The position numbers and the translations under genes were made by a program. A DNA stretch of 30,296 nucleotides from Thraustochytrium sp. TN22 (lineage: Eukaryota > Sar > Bigyra > Thraustochytrida > Thraustochytriidae), in assembly GCA_013306675.1 (NCBI GenBank), contig JABLUY010000343.1, positions 1-30,296 on the forward strand. Direction: 5' to 3'. Positions 1 to 8,411 of this stretch are shown piece after piece. Within the stretch, counting starts at the first letter, position 1; every line of letters starts with the position of its first letter. A model generated the notes under the pieces. It worked only from the letters and a program-made list of their open reading frames with translations, was not told the origin of the DNA and did not search any database.

Positions 1-1
1 G

Positions 2-55
2 GAGCTGGAGCTGGAGCTGGAGCTGGAGCTGGAGCTGGAGCTGGAGCTGGAGCTG
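2..55. repeat. (GAGCTG)9 hexanucleotide microsatellite
   Basis: Nine perfect copies of GAGCTG open the window, followed by an extra CTG. In one plus-strand frame the tract reads as alternating Glu-Leu and runs on into an acidic stretch, so it could be the 3' end of a coding exon cut by the window edge. That frame stays open to position 670, but only as a shadow of the DUF1764 gene, so no partial gene is called. Confidence 0.9.
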
Positions 56-126
56 CTGGCCAAGCACGCCGAGGAGGACGAGCCGCTGCCCGGCCGCGGC
101 GAGGGGCCGCTGGCCTGGAGCCCAGC

Positions 127-558
127 ATGGGCCGCAAGCGCTCGCGCGAGGAGGTGGCCGAGGCCCCGGCGGCCAAGGGCGAGGCCAAGGGCGGGACGCC
201 GGCCGCGGGCAAGAAGCTCGCCAAGCCCGAGGCGGCTGCGACGAAGAGGAAGAGTGGCCTGGGCGAGCTGGACGAGCTCTTCGCGGACGCAGGCAAGAAG
301 GTGCGCGAGATGAAGTCGCAGCGGGAGAAGGAGGAGGAGGAGGCCGCCGCAAAGGAGGCGGAGGAGCGCAAGGAGCGCAAGAAGCGGCGCAAGGAGGAGG
401 CGAAGAAGGCGGGCAAGACCAAGTTCAACATGGGCGACCCGACGCCGGTGCGCATTGACCCGGAGACGGGCTTCCCGGTGTACAAGGAGGAGGACCTGCG
501 CATCAACCAGGGAGGCGACACAGCAGACTGCCCGTTCGACTGCAATTGCTGCTTCTAA
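127..558 (+). CDS. DUF1764 family small basic protein
   Basis: This single-exon gene encodes 143 aa. Residues 1-50 are Lys/Ala-rich. A highly charged helix of Glu, Lys and Arg runs from about residue 55 to 97. The conserved C-terminal block follows: a D-P-E-T-G-F-P-V-Y-K-E-E-D-L segment, then the terminus CPFDCNCCF. That C-terminal pattern (Y-K-x-E-x-L ... CPFDCxCCF at the extreme end) is the signature I associate with the eukaryotic DUF1764 family, whose biochemical function is unknown. The clustered cysteines suggest metal binding, which is inference. The ATG at 127 is the first start that covers the family length. The gene converges on the acid phosphatase, with 215 bp between the stop codons. 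Confidence 0.85.
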   Translation: MGRKRSREEVAEAPAAKGEAKGGTPAAGKKLAKPEAAATKRKSGLGELDELFADAGKKVREMKSQREKEEEEAAAKEAEERKERKKRRKEEAKKAGKTKFNMGDPTPVRIDPETGFPVYKEEDLRINQGGDTADCPFDCNCCF

Positions 559-773
559 AACAGTCAGTGAGGCCCGATGTGAAGAAATGTATACCTTGGT
601 GAGCAGTGCTGTTTTCTTTGAGAACTTGGCGAGGGCAGGGCTGGCGTCGTTCGGCCTGGGAAGAAGGTAGGCGACGCCCATCATCCCACTGGCACCTTTT
701 TGTGTGTGTGGGGGGGCGTGCAGCCGCCGATGAAGAATGGTAAAACTTGATGAGGAATGCTAAGGAAAACGAG

Positions 774-2508
774 CTAAAACGGGAGCTTGGACTTGACGGT
801 CTTGGCGGCGGCGGAGAGAACCTCGGTCGGCTCGAGCTCGCAAGCCTTCTCGATCTCGTGCTCGGCAAGCAAAAAGGGCTCGAGCGCGTCGCGCAAGCTC
901 TTCATGGTGTAGAGCGTGTCATTGTCCGGATGGCTGGTGAGGTGGTGGAGCTTCAGCGGCTCGCCGTTGAGCACGATGCGCACGTACTCGCCGTCAGAAC
1001 CGGTACTCTCGTAGCGCTCGAAAACAAGGTCGCAGCAGAATCGCGGCCAGTCGCGCGTGCGGCTGTCGGTGCCCTCCGGATCGAGGCCCATGAGCAGCAT
1101 GATGATGGTCCAGTCGTGACCCGAGTGTACGACAAGGCGGTGCGCGTCGTCCGGGTGCTGCTCGAGACTCTGGATGATGCGCACAAACATGCGCCCAGCG
1201 TTGAGGCGCGTGGACTCGTCGCGCAGCGCGGCGACGCCACCAGCGAACATGGAGCGCACGCGGTCCGCGTCAAGGCGCTGCAGGCGCTCCAGCAGGTCGC
1301 GCACGGTCTCGGCGCCGGCCGGCATCTCCTTGTCGTGGGCGTCGCGCGCGAAGAGCTCATCTCGGTACAGCGAGAGCATGAAGGCGCCCAGCTTCTTGGG
1401 CACGTCCATGTCGACCTTTTCCTGCAGCTCCTTGAGCAGCTTGGCCTGCTCCTTCGTGTAGTCCGTGGCGAGCTGCTTCACGCCCTGCTTCCAGAACGAC
1501 AGCAACCGCGGGCACCACCCGCTGAAGTTGGGCGTGCCCCACTCGTCCTCGGTCTCGTCGCGGATCACGATCGTCGCCGGGTTCTTGTCGGTGATCTGGC
1601 TCGGGAACATGCCGGACAGCACGCCCTGCGCCGTCTCGATCGTGCGCTCCGTCGCGGTCGACCGCACGTACGCGTGCTTCTTCACCTCCGACCAATCATT
1701 GTCCAGAAACCCGGAGTCCACGTACCGCTCGCGCAGCCGCCCGCCCAACTCGATCGCCTGCTGCATGCCCACCACCGTGAGCCGAGCCGGCAGTGCGCCG
1801 CCCTGTGGCGCGCAAAAACGAAGCGAGGACGGCGTGGGCCGTTAGTTCCCATTTGCACGCGCGCGCGACCGGACAAGCGAGCCCCTCTCACGACGGGAAA
1901 ACGCACCTTGAGCGAGCCCTTCTTCTCGTGCTCGCCTCGGTCGATGTGCGTCCACTCGTCCTGTGGCATCTCCGTGGTCTGCCCGGTCTCCTCGTGGCGC
2001 CGCAGCACCTTGATGGCCGCCAGATTCAGCTTCTCCTTGCTGTGGAAAGCGAGCGATCGTCAGACCTTGCTTGACCTATGTCCCTTTTCTGCGCGCAGCG
2101 TCGCTGAGCGCAGGCGTCGCTTGATCGTCACGTACTCGAGCACCTCGGCGGCGTCCCACGTCACGACGCTAGGATCGTCATCCTTGCGCACGCCTGCGAA
2201 AGGCACCCGCCATGACAGCGAGTTGGTCAGTCAGTCAATCCATCGGTCGGCCACAGCCGTCGGGCCGTCCGCACGTCGCGCGTCGCGCCGCGCCGCGCCG
2301 CGGCAAGCGTTCTCCTGTTTGGAGCTCAACACGTACTATACGGCGTGCGAGCACCGTGGCGATGAACCACGCACACCTGGACAAGCTTGAAGCCGTCCGC
2401 GGGCTGCAGCACGGAGGCCTCGCCCTGCGCCACAGCCGGCAGGCCCCACGCCAGCCCCGCCGCCGCCACGCCGCCGGCGCGCAGCGCGAGAGAGCGGAAG
2501 GATGCCAT
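774..2508 (-). CDS. Secreted/lysosomal-type histidine acid phosphatase, four exons
   Basis: Inferred exons on the minus strand are 2337-2508, 2076-2193, 1907-2039 and 774-1802, which join in frame to 483 aa. Exon 1 begins with a signal-peptide-like stretch (MASF..., Ala/Leu-rich core ending near AVAQG) and ends in the catalytic RHGARTP motif (residues 50-56; His51 is the expected phosphohistidine nucleophile). Exons 3 and 4 supply the L-T-x-x-G-x-x-Q helix and the RSTATERTIETAQ segment. The proton-donor HD pair lies in SGHDW (about residues 370-371). These are the hallmarks of histidine acid phosphatases (branch 2). All introns are GT-AG: 143 nt, 36 nt and 104 nt. The 36-nt intron is unusually short but is needed to hold the frame. 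An upstream in-frame ATG at 2616 exists; 2508 is preferred because the signal peptide then starts directly. The substrate cannot be told from the sequence. Confidence 0.85.
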
Positions 2509-2985
2509 GACCGCAACGACGATTGTTGATGAGGTTCTGGTCGCGGCCGCAGCGAGGCACAAGCCGCGACGCTGCGCTTCCAGCGGCTTCCTCGGCTCCA
2601 AGCTTGCTGTCTGCAAGCCAGCTCAGTGAGGCTCGATGAAGGTATGCTTGGAAGACGCTAACCGAGATCGATCCGAGCTCGCGAGCTTGCTTGCCGAGGC
2701 TGGCTGTCGCGCGTGCAGAAGTACAAGCAGCACACGACTCGCGCCGAGGTCGAGCTGAGGTACCACCCCCTCGGCTACGGCGCAGGAACACGCCTTGGAG
2801 GCGGGGGGGGGGGGGCGGCCGGAACGGGGACGAGCAAGGCGAAGGCAGGCGAGGCATGGCTCGCAGATACGAAGCCAGCCGGGAAAGAAGGAAAGAGAAT
2901 GGAGAATCTTGTGGTTGGTATTTCTACACCTGCATCAAAGTCTACTTGCCTGTCATGGTGGGTGGAAACGCACTGGTACGAGCTA
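2509..2985. other. Intergenic: acid phosphatase upstream region and 3' flank of next gene
   Basis: Both neighbours are on the minus strand, so this stretch should hold the promoter and 5' UTR of the phosphatase and the 3' UTR of the basic nuclear protein. It contains a run of 13 G at 2803-2815. Open frames here look like compositional shadows. I see no RNA gene and no convincing promoter motif. Confidence 0.5.
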
Positions 2986-4305
2986 CTAGCGGCGGGCACG
3001 CGTAGAACGGCGCGTGCTGCGAGCGCTCTCGCCGTTGTCGTCGTTGCCCTCGTCGTTGATCGTCTGGGTGTCGGGCTGCTTGCGAGCCGCCTTGCGTTTG
3101 CGGCCCCGCTCGGGCTCAGATTTGGTCTTGGGCTTAGCTGCCGGCTTGCTTGCCGGCTTGGTCGCCGGCGTGTTCTTGCGCTTGCTTGCCGTCCTGGTCT
3201 TGCTAGACTTGGGCTCGGCTTCCTCCTTCACGCCCTCCTCGTGCTCCTCGTCGCTGAGCTCCTCGCTGTTTGCTTCCGCCGTCGCTCCCGCCGCACTGGC
3301 CGGCTCTGACTTGGTGGCGTCCTTGCCGTTGGCAATAATGGGGCAAGCCGCGGCCTTGGCGGTCTCGTCGGCGGTGAGGCCGGGCTCCAGGCCGAGCGCG
3401 TCGAGGCAGCGCTGCAGCACGAGGCGACCGTTGGCAGAGGCGAGCTTCTCGGGGCGGATCCAGCGGGAGGACTGAAGGTGGTCCTTGTAGCCGAGCAGGC
3501 GCATGACCTCGTCCTTGTCCCAGTCGATGGCGAGCGGCGCGTCGAGCGGCGTGAGCAGCGGGAAACCGACGTTGCTCCTCGTGGTGCCGCCCATGGAGAA
3601 GCTGAGGCGCGACCAGAAGCGGTCGGCGTCGGCCTTGGTGACGATGCGCGTCTCCCTGACGCGTGCGATGCGGTTGAAGGCGCCACAGCCGGAGCTGGTC
3701 ATGAGCAGGATGTCGCCGGGGCGAATCTGCGTGAAGATGCGCGTGAGCAGGCCCTCGCAAAAGCCCCAGAGGTGCTGGTTGTCCACCTCTGCCACCGGGT
3801 CGTCCAGCGTGTGGTCATTGATGCCCACGCGGCCGGTCGGCACGAGGAAGAGCCTGCGCAGGCCGTCCTTGTCACTGGCGAGCGGGGCGGCGTCGGCGAG
3901 GTCGACCTTGGCCTTCCAGCGCGCGACCAGGGCCTCGGCCTCGGCGGCGCCGCCGTCGGCCTGCTCGTCCGCGGAGCGCGCGTCCTCGTCGGCCGGGCCG
4001 GCCGCGCGGGCTGCGGCGTCCTTCTCCGCCTCGCCGGGGTCCTGTCCGCGCTGGCGCCGCGACAGCCGCCTGGCCAGCGCCTGGTCCTTGACGGTGCGCG
4101 CCGGCAGCTCGCGCGAGCGCTTCCGCGCCGTCTTGACTCGCTGCTGCTGCTGCTGCTGCTGCTGCCTCTGCCTCTGCCTCTGCTTCTGCAGCTCCTGCTG
4201 CACGCGCGCGGCCGCCTCGTCCGGCACCACGAACCCGAGGTCCGACAGCAGCCGCTCGTTGTCCGCAATCTGCGCCAGCCGCCGCTGCTCGTACAGCGTC
4301 GCCAT
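2986..4305 (-). CDS. Unrecognised basic, probably nuclear protein with a conserved-looking globular core
   Basis: This single-exon frame encodes 439 aa and I do not recognise the family. Residues 1-90 are charged, with a Gln-rich tract near 39-55 encoded by CTG repeats on the plus strand. A globular-looking core runs from about 149 to 310. It contains LFLVPTG, RPGDILLMTSSGCGAFNR (196-212), R-F-W-S-R-L-S-F-S-M-G-G (229-240) and a WDKDEV...W segment. The G-D-I-L-L-M followed by a Gly-rich turn and R-I-A-R-V recalls PUA-like/EVE-type beta barrels, but this is only a visual impression. The C-terminal 120 residues are Lys/Arg/Ser/Thr/Ala-rich with several nuclear-localisation-like clusters and end in RSTRRSTRARR. 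The ATG at 4305 is the first in frame. The gene is divergent from Rrp40 across 557 bp. Confidence 0.7.
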   Translation of the reverse strand: MATLYEQRRLAQIADNERLLSDLGFVVPDEAAARVQQELQKQRQRQRQQQQQQQQRVKTARKRSRELPARTVKDQALARRLSRRQRGQDPGEAEKDAAARAAGPADEDARSADEQADGGAAEAEALVARWKAKVDLADAAPLASDKDGLRRLFLVPTGRVGINDHTLDDPVAEVDNQHLWGFCEGLLTRIFTQIRPGDILLMTSSGCGAFNRIARVRETRIVTKADADRFWSRLSFSMGGTTRSNVGFPLLTPLDAPLAIDWDKDEVMRLLGYKDHLQSSRWIRPEKLASANGRLVLQRCLDALGLEPGLTADETAKAAACPIIANGKDATKSEPASAAGATAEANSEELSDEEHEEGVKEEAEPKSSKTRTASKRKNTPATKPASKPAAKPKTKSEPERGRKRKAARKQPDTQTINDEGNDDNGESARSTRRSTRARR

Positions 4306-4862
4306 CGCGCCGTCGCCGTTGCCGCCGCCGCCGCCGCGGGTCGCCGCGGGTCGCCGCCGCCGCCTGCCGCGCTCGGGCTCGCGCTCGCGGCGGTTGGAGT
4401 TCTGCTCTAGCTCGACTAGGGCTGGAGCACCGCTTCCCCTTTCCTCACTCTCTCCCTCTCTCCATTCTCTCCGTCCAGGCTGTTGACATCATGCAGTGAC
4501 TTGATGACGCCAGAGCGGCAAAGGAGCGCCGCGGGAGCGGCCGCCCCGGTGGCCCCGCGCCGCGCCCCCCTCCCGAGCCGGCGGCGGCGGCGAGCTGCGC
4601 CGGCCGCAGCCGGCCTCGCGGCGCGGCGGCGGGCGCGCGGGCGCGGCGCGGCGCGAGCCCGAGCCCGCGCCGGCGGGAGGGCCGGGCGAAGGAGCGAGCG
4701 AGGAGGGCCACGGCCGCGACACGGCCGCCGCGAGGCGAGGGAGCCGGGTGGGCGGCGGCAGTGGGCGAGGGACCCGTGCAAGGGGCAGGGCGCCGCGGCC
4801 TGGGCGCCACCAGCCAGAGCGGGTCGGGCGGCGCGGCGGAGGAGGCGCGCGGGCGCGCGAGC
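4306..4862. promoter_or_regulatory. Shared divergent 5' region (basic nuclear protein / Rrp40)
   Basis: The two flanking genes start back to back, so both promoters and 5' UTRs must lie here. About 4550-4760 is almost pure G+C, while 4430-4510 is more mixed and pyrimidine-rich on the plus strand. No TATA box is evident. A plus-strand ATG at 4504 opens a 120-codon frame whose TGA (4864-4866) overlaps the Rrp40 ATG as ATGA. Its Arg/Ala-rich translation looks like a composition artefact. Confidence 0.5.
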
Positions 4863-5729
4863 ATGAGCGCGGAGGGGTTCTTGAGGTCGCTGGAGGCCGA
4901 GGTGGGCGGCGTGCCGGCGAACTTCGACGCGTTCCGGCGCGAGGCGGTCTTCGTGGGGCAGGATGTGACCGAGACGCTCTCGCGCTTCGGCAAGCAGGTC
5001 AAGACGGGCGCCGGCCTGCACCAGCAGCGGGGCAAGGTGGTGGTGACGCAGGCCGGCGTGCTGTGCTTTGAGCGCCCCAATGTGTACTGGGTGGAGCACT
5101 ACGATCACCTCTACCGGCCGCGCGTGGAGGACAACGTCATTGGCGTCGTCACCGACACCTTCGCCGAGGCCTACCACGTGGACATTCGCTGCGGCGCGCT
5201 CGCCATGCTGCCCACGCTGGCGTTCGACGGCGCAAGCAAGCGCAACCGGCCCACGTACGAGGTTGGCACGCTCGTCTACGCGCGCGTCGCGCAGGTGCAC
5301 AAGGACCTCGACCCGGAGCTCAGCTGCATGGTCCTGCACGGCCCCAAGAAGGACTGGATGACCGGCGAGGCACTCTACGGGGAGCTCAAGGGCGGCTTCG
5401 TCTTCAACTGCTCGCTCGGCCTCGCCAGCCGCCTCCTCACCGACGAGTGCGCCATCCTGCCGGCCATTGCGCAGCACCTCGCCTACGAGGTCGCCGTCGG
5501 CACCAACGGCACCGTCTGGATCAACGCTGCTCGCGCCGAGCAGCTCGCTGTCATTGCCAACGCCATCCGCGCCTGCGAGTTCTTGCCGGACAACCAGGTC
5601 GCGGCCATGGTGGCTAGTCTGGTGCGCACCGCTCTCAAGACCGGCGCCAGCGGCGCCCGCGCCGGCGCCGGCGCCGACAAGAGTGTGCGTGCCGCCGATG
5701 ACGCCGCCGCCCAGGCAGCCAACGCCTAA
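4863..5729 (+). CDS. RRP40: RNA exosome cap subunit Rrp40 (EXOSC3)
   Basis: This single-exon gene encodes 288 aa, close to the usual Rrp40 length. Rrp40 is one of the three S1/KH cap subunits that sit on the six-subunit PH ring of the exosome and guide RNA to the nuclease, in nucleus and cytoplasm. An N-terminal domain includes LHQQRGKVVVTQAGVLCFE. An S1-like barrel covers about residues 85-165 (RPRVEDNVIGVV ... YARVAQVHKDLDPEL). The KH-like domain carries the diagnostic GTNG motif at 213-216 in VGTNGTVWINA. Residues 258-288 form an Ala/Gly-rich tail. The ATG at 4863 is chosen because the family N-terminus begins within the next 30 residues and there is no upstream in-frame ATG. The gene converges on Sen2. 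Confidence 0.95.
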   Translation: MSAEGFLRSLEAEVGGVPANFDAFRREAVFVGQDVTETLSRFGKQVKTGAGLHQQRGKVVVTQAGVLCFERPNVYWVEHYDHLYRPRVEDNVIGVVTDTFAEAYHVDIRCGALAMLPTLAFDGASKRNRPTYEVGTLVYARVAQVHKDLDPELSCMVLHGPKKDWMTGEALYGELKGGFVFNCSLGLASRLLTDECAILPAIAQHLAYEVAVGTNGTVWINAARAEQLAVIANAIRACEFLPDNQVAAMVASLVRTALKTGASGARAGAGADKSVRAADDAAAQAANA

Positions 5730-5938
5730 TTATATGGCGCCATGCTGCGCACGCCGCACGACGCTGCTGAGCCACCGCGAAGGGAGGGTGAGAGAGCACG
5801 CGCGCGCACGGCCTGCGGCTTTCTGCTGGCCCAGCCTGGCTGCGAGCGCGCCAGGATACTCGACCCTGTTGTTCCCTATCTCTTTCGTTCACTCTCCGTG
5901 GATTCGATTCGTTATCTTACTACACACCCTACCAACCC

Positions 5939-7044
5939 TTATGGCTGCGCGTCAGGCGCTGTGGTGGCAGCCTCGTCCGCGGCGGGAGCGTCGACTGGCT
6001 CACCCGAGGGAGCATCCGGAGCGGCATCCGAAGCAGGAGCACCGTCTGCCTCGGTCTTTTTATTCTTCTTGCCCGCCCGCCTCGAGCGCTGCCGCGCGCT
6101 GACCTTTTGCGCCGGGTCCACGAGCTTTTGCGCAAGTTTGCGGTGCGGCTGGCGCTCTTTGCCGAACTCCTCGTGCTGCAGCACCCAGCGCAGCATGATG
6201 GTGAACTCCACGTCAGCCGCCGCCCCTGGCACCGCGACGTCCGTCAGGTTGCCCACCTCGCAGACCATGAGCTCTTTCGCTGTCTGGTTTGCCACGCGCA
6301 TCTCGCGCGTCACGTCCAGCCAAGGCCCTGTGTACGTGAGTACAGGCAACTCTCTCGCTCGTCAGCCACGCCCTCCTTCCCTGTCGCCGCCCACGTGTCT
6401 AGCTAGAGTTAGTACAGAACCAAAGAACACCTGCCACGTACACTCTGCATCGAGTTCGTCGCGGATGAGCACGCAGAACTGCGAGTGGAAGAAATCCGGG
6501 TCGCCCTGATAAATTGTAAAGTGACCGCCGTAGGTCTGGCCCATCTTGATGACCCACTTTTGGTTGCGCAAGTGCCGGTACGCGGCGAACATGACCGCGA
6601 AGCGCCGCGGGCTCGTGAAGCTGTCCGACGCACCAAAGGCCGCCCAGGCCTCCGCCTCGCTCAGCGCGCCGCCATCCTCGGCGCGCACCACCTCGAGCGC
6701 CCCCTGCTGCAGCAGGAAGAACGCCTCCAGCAGCGTCAGCTTCCACGGCTCGATGTGGTTCGCGTCCGCGTCAAGATCGCGGAAGCGCCGCCGCTTCTTG
6801 CGCATGAACAGCGGCTTGAGCGACGCGGTCGACGCCGACGACCCGTAGCACCCCAGCTCGTACACCTGCATCGCCAGCTCCGTCAGTGTCTCGCCCAGAG
6901 CCCGCGCTGCAGCCCCAGCCGGCCCTCGCGCCCACGCACCCTGCGCACGTCCTCGTGCGCGCAGACGACCACGTTGCTCCCGCCCTCGCAGAAGACGCCG
7001 CGCACGGGCATGCTCGCCGCGCTCTCCTGCGTCTCCTGCGCCAT
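5939..7044 (-). CDS. SEN2: tRNA-splicing endonuclease catalytic subunit Sen2 (TSEN2), three exons
   Basis: Inferred exons are 6940-7044, 6442-6865 and 5939-6327, joined in frame to 305 aa; the introns are 74 nt and 114 nt, both GT-AG. Sen2 cleaves the 5' splice site of intron-containing pre-tRNAs within the four-subunit SEN complex. The N-terminal fold joins across intron 1 as EDVRR|VYELGCYGSSAS, matching the family's G-x-(F/Y)-G-x-(S/G) segment. LTLLEAFFLLQQGALEV (77-93) is the usual helix. The nuclease domain has RHLRNQKWVIKMGQTYGGHFTIYQ, and Tyr154, His162 and Lys194 are well placed as the catalytic triad (spacings 8 and 32). The W-x-W-L-D-V...R-V-A-N-Q strand-helix follows intron 2. A Lys-rich, then Ala/Pro-rich acidic tail ends the protein. 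It is compact and lacks the long central insert of fungal and animal Sen2. Sen34 is the less likely alternative. Confidence 0.87.
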
Positions 7045-7303
7045 GGCGGCCCGCAGGCCTCGCTCGCGGCGCGGCGCGGCGCCGGCGCGCTCGCGGCGCG
7101 GCGCGCCCTGCCGCCCGCCTCCGCCCGCGCGCAGCGACGCAGCAGCGGCGGGGAGAGGTGGCTTCGGATCTCGCTTTGGTGGACGGCGGGCTGGTTGGGC
7201 CCGGGCTGGTGCTCCTCTACCACGACTTGCTCGACCTCGCGCACGGCGTCCGCTGCAGCGTGTCACGCATTTCTTCAGCAATCACTTCTACGTTAGCGCT
7301 CGT
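7045..7303. promoter_or_regulatory. Sen2 upstream region
   Basis: This is the 5' flank of Sen2, very GC-rich near the ATG and more mixed further upstream (about 7260-7300). Sen2's frame stays open upstream to 7281, but the extra residues are Arg/Ala low complexity, so the start at 7044 is kept. No clear core-promoter motif is seen. Confidence 0.4.
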
Positions 7304-7435
7304 GACGAGACCAGAGTCGCGGCGCGACGAGACCAGAGTCGCGGCGCGACGAGACCAGAGTCGCGGCGCGACGAGACCAGAGTCGCGGCGCGACGAGACC
7401 AGAGTCGCGGCGCGACGAGCCCAGAGTCGCGGCGC
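7304..7435. repeat. 22-bp tandem array, six copies, each with a hairpin
   Basis: Six head-to-tail 22-bp units start at 7304, 7326, 7348, 7370, 7392 and 7414. The first five are identical; the sixth has a single change in the loop (GAGACC becomes GAGCCC). Each unit boundary forms an inverted repeat, CGCGAC - nine-nt loop - GTCGCG. The unit is not a multiple of three, so the array is not a protein repeat. Confidence 0.95.
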
Positions 7436-7649
7436 TCCTCCTTTTCCGCTGTTTGCTTGTAGGCCCATCTCAACTCGGCCTCATGTCGCTGGCAGTGAAG
7501 CTCGTGGCCTCTCTCCTGCGCTCGATGGAGCCTCGATTCGCGTCTCTCGAGGTCTCTCCGCCTTCCTGTCCGGGTCATTTTCGTCGCGCTGGCCGCGTCC
7601 GGCGCTGGCCTCGAAGCTGCCCTACGTCAGCTCAGATCACTGTGTAAAT
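7436..7649. other. Spacer between the two repeat arrays
   Basis: This is unique sequence of moderate GC between the 22-bp array and the 155-bp minisatellite. A plus-strand open frame (7453-7647) has no recognisable content and is probably chance. I see no RNA gene. Confidence 0.4.
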
Positions 7650-8300
7650 CCGTGCCCGAAGAACTTGACGTCTCGGCCCTCGGCCCGCCACCCCGACACC
7701 GTGCCGAGGCCACCCGGCGCCCGTCGCTGGTGCCGAGGCCGCCCGTCGCCGGGTCGAGGTCCGCGTCCAGGTCGTGGTCGTCGTTCACAAGCATGAATTT
7801 GAAGCATAGCATGCGTCCAGGTCCGCCGCCCTGCGCAATTTCGTGCCCCAAGAACTCGGCCCGCGTCCCTTTGCCCCAGCGCTGGTGCCGAGGCCGCCCG
7901 TCGCCGGGTCGAGGTCCGCGTCCAGGTCGTGGTCGTCGTTCACAAGCATGAATTTGAAGCATAGCATGCGTCCAGGTCCGCCGCCCTGCGCAATTTCGTG
8001 CCCCAAGAACTCGGCCCGCGTCCCTTTGCCCCAGCGCTGGTGCCGAGGCCGCCCGTCGCCGGGTCGAGGTCCGCGTCCAGGTCGTCGTCGTCGTTCACAG
8101 CATGAATTTGAAGCATAGCATGCGTCCAAGTCCGCCGCTCTGCGCAAATTCGTGCCCCAAGAACTCGGCTCGCGTCCCTTTGCCCCAGCGCTGGTGCCGA
8201 GGCCGCCCGTCGCCGGGTCGAGGTCCGCGTCCAGGTCGTGGTCGTCGTCCTCCAGCGCGAGCGGGAAGGCGTCCAGGTCCGCCGCCGTGGGCGCCTGCCA
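7650..8300. repeat. 155-bp minisatellite, about three full units plus degenerate ends
   Basis: Units anchored on GCTGGTGCCGAGG start at 7726, 7881, 8036 and 8190, giving periods of 155, 155 and 154 bp. The internal units are nearly identical and include AAGCATGAATTTGAAGC and a GCATAGCATGC near-palindrome. The left flank (about 7650-7725) is a diverged partial copy. The right-most unit loses the AT-richer segment and merges into unique sequence by about 8300. Because 155 is not divisible by three, no frame is kept along the array. It lies directly upstream of the first WDR5 gene. On the minus strand single units read Asp-rich, suggesting origin from a coding fragment; this is speculative. Confidence 0.92.
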
Positions 8301-8348
8301 GTGCCCGGTCGTTGGGCGCCAGGGCGGCGCGCGCAGCAGAACGGGATC

Positions 8349-8379
<31 letters not shown>

Positions 8380-8411
8380 GCGCGCGCGGGCGGCGGCGGC
8401 GGCGGCGCGGC

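Noticed and set aside
747-2390. Long plus-strand open frame of 547 codons
   Set aside because: It is antisense to the acid phosphatase exons, has no domain features, and is explained by GC-rich codon bias that removes stops on the opposite strand.
7304-8300. CRISPR array
   Set aside because: The units are directly adjacent with no unique spacers, and the genome is clearly eukaryotic.
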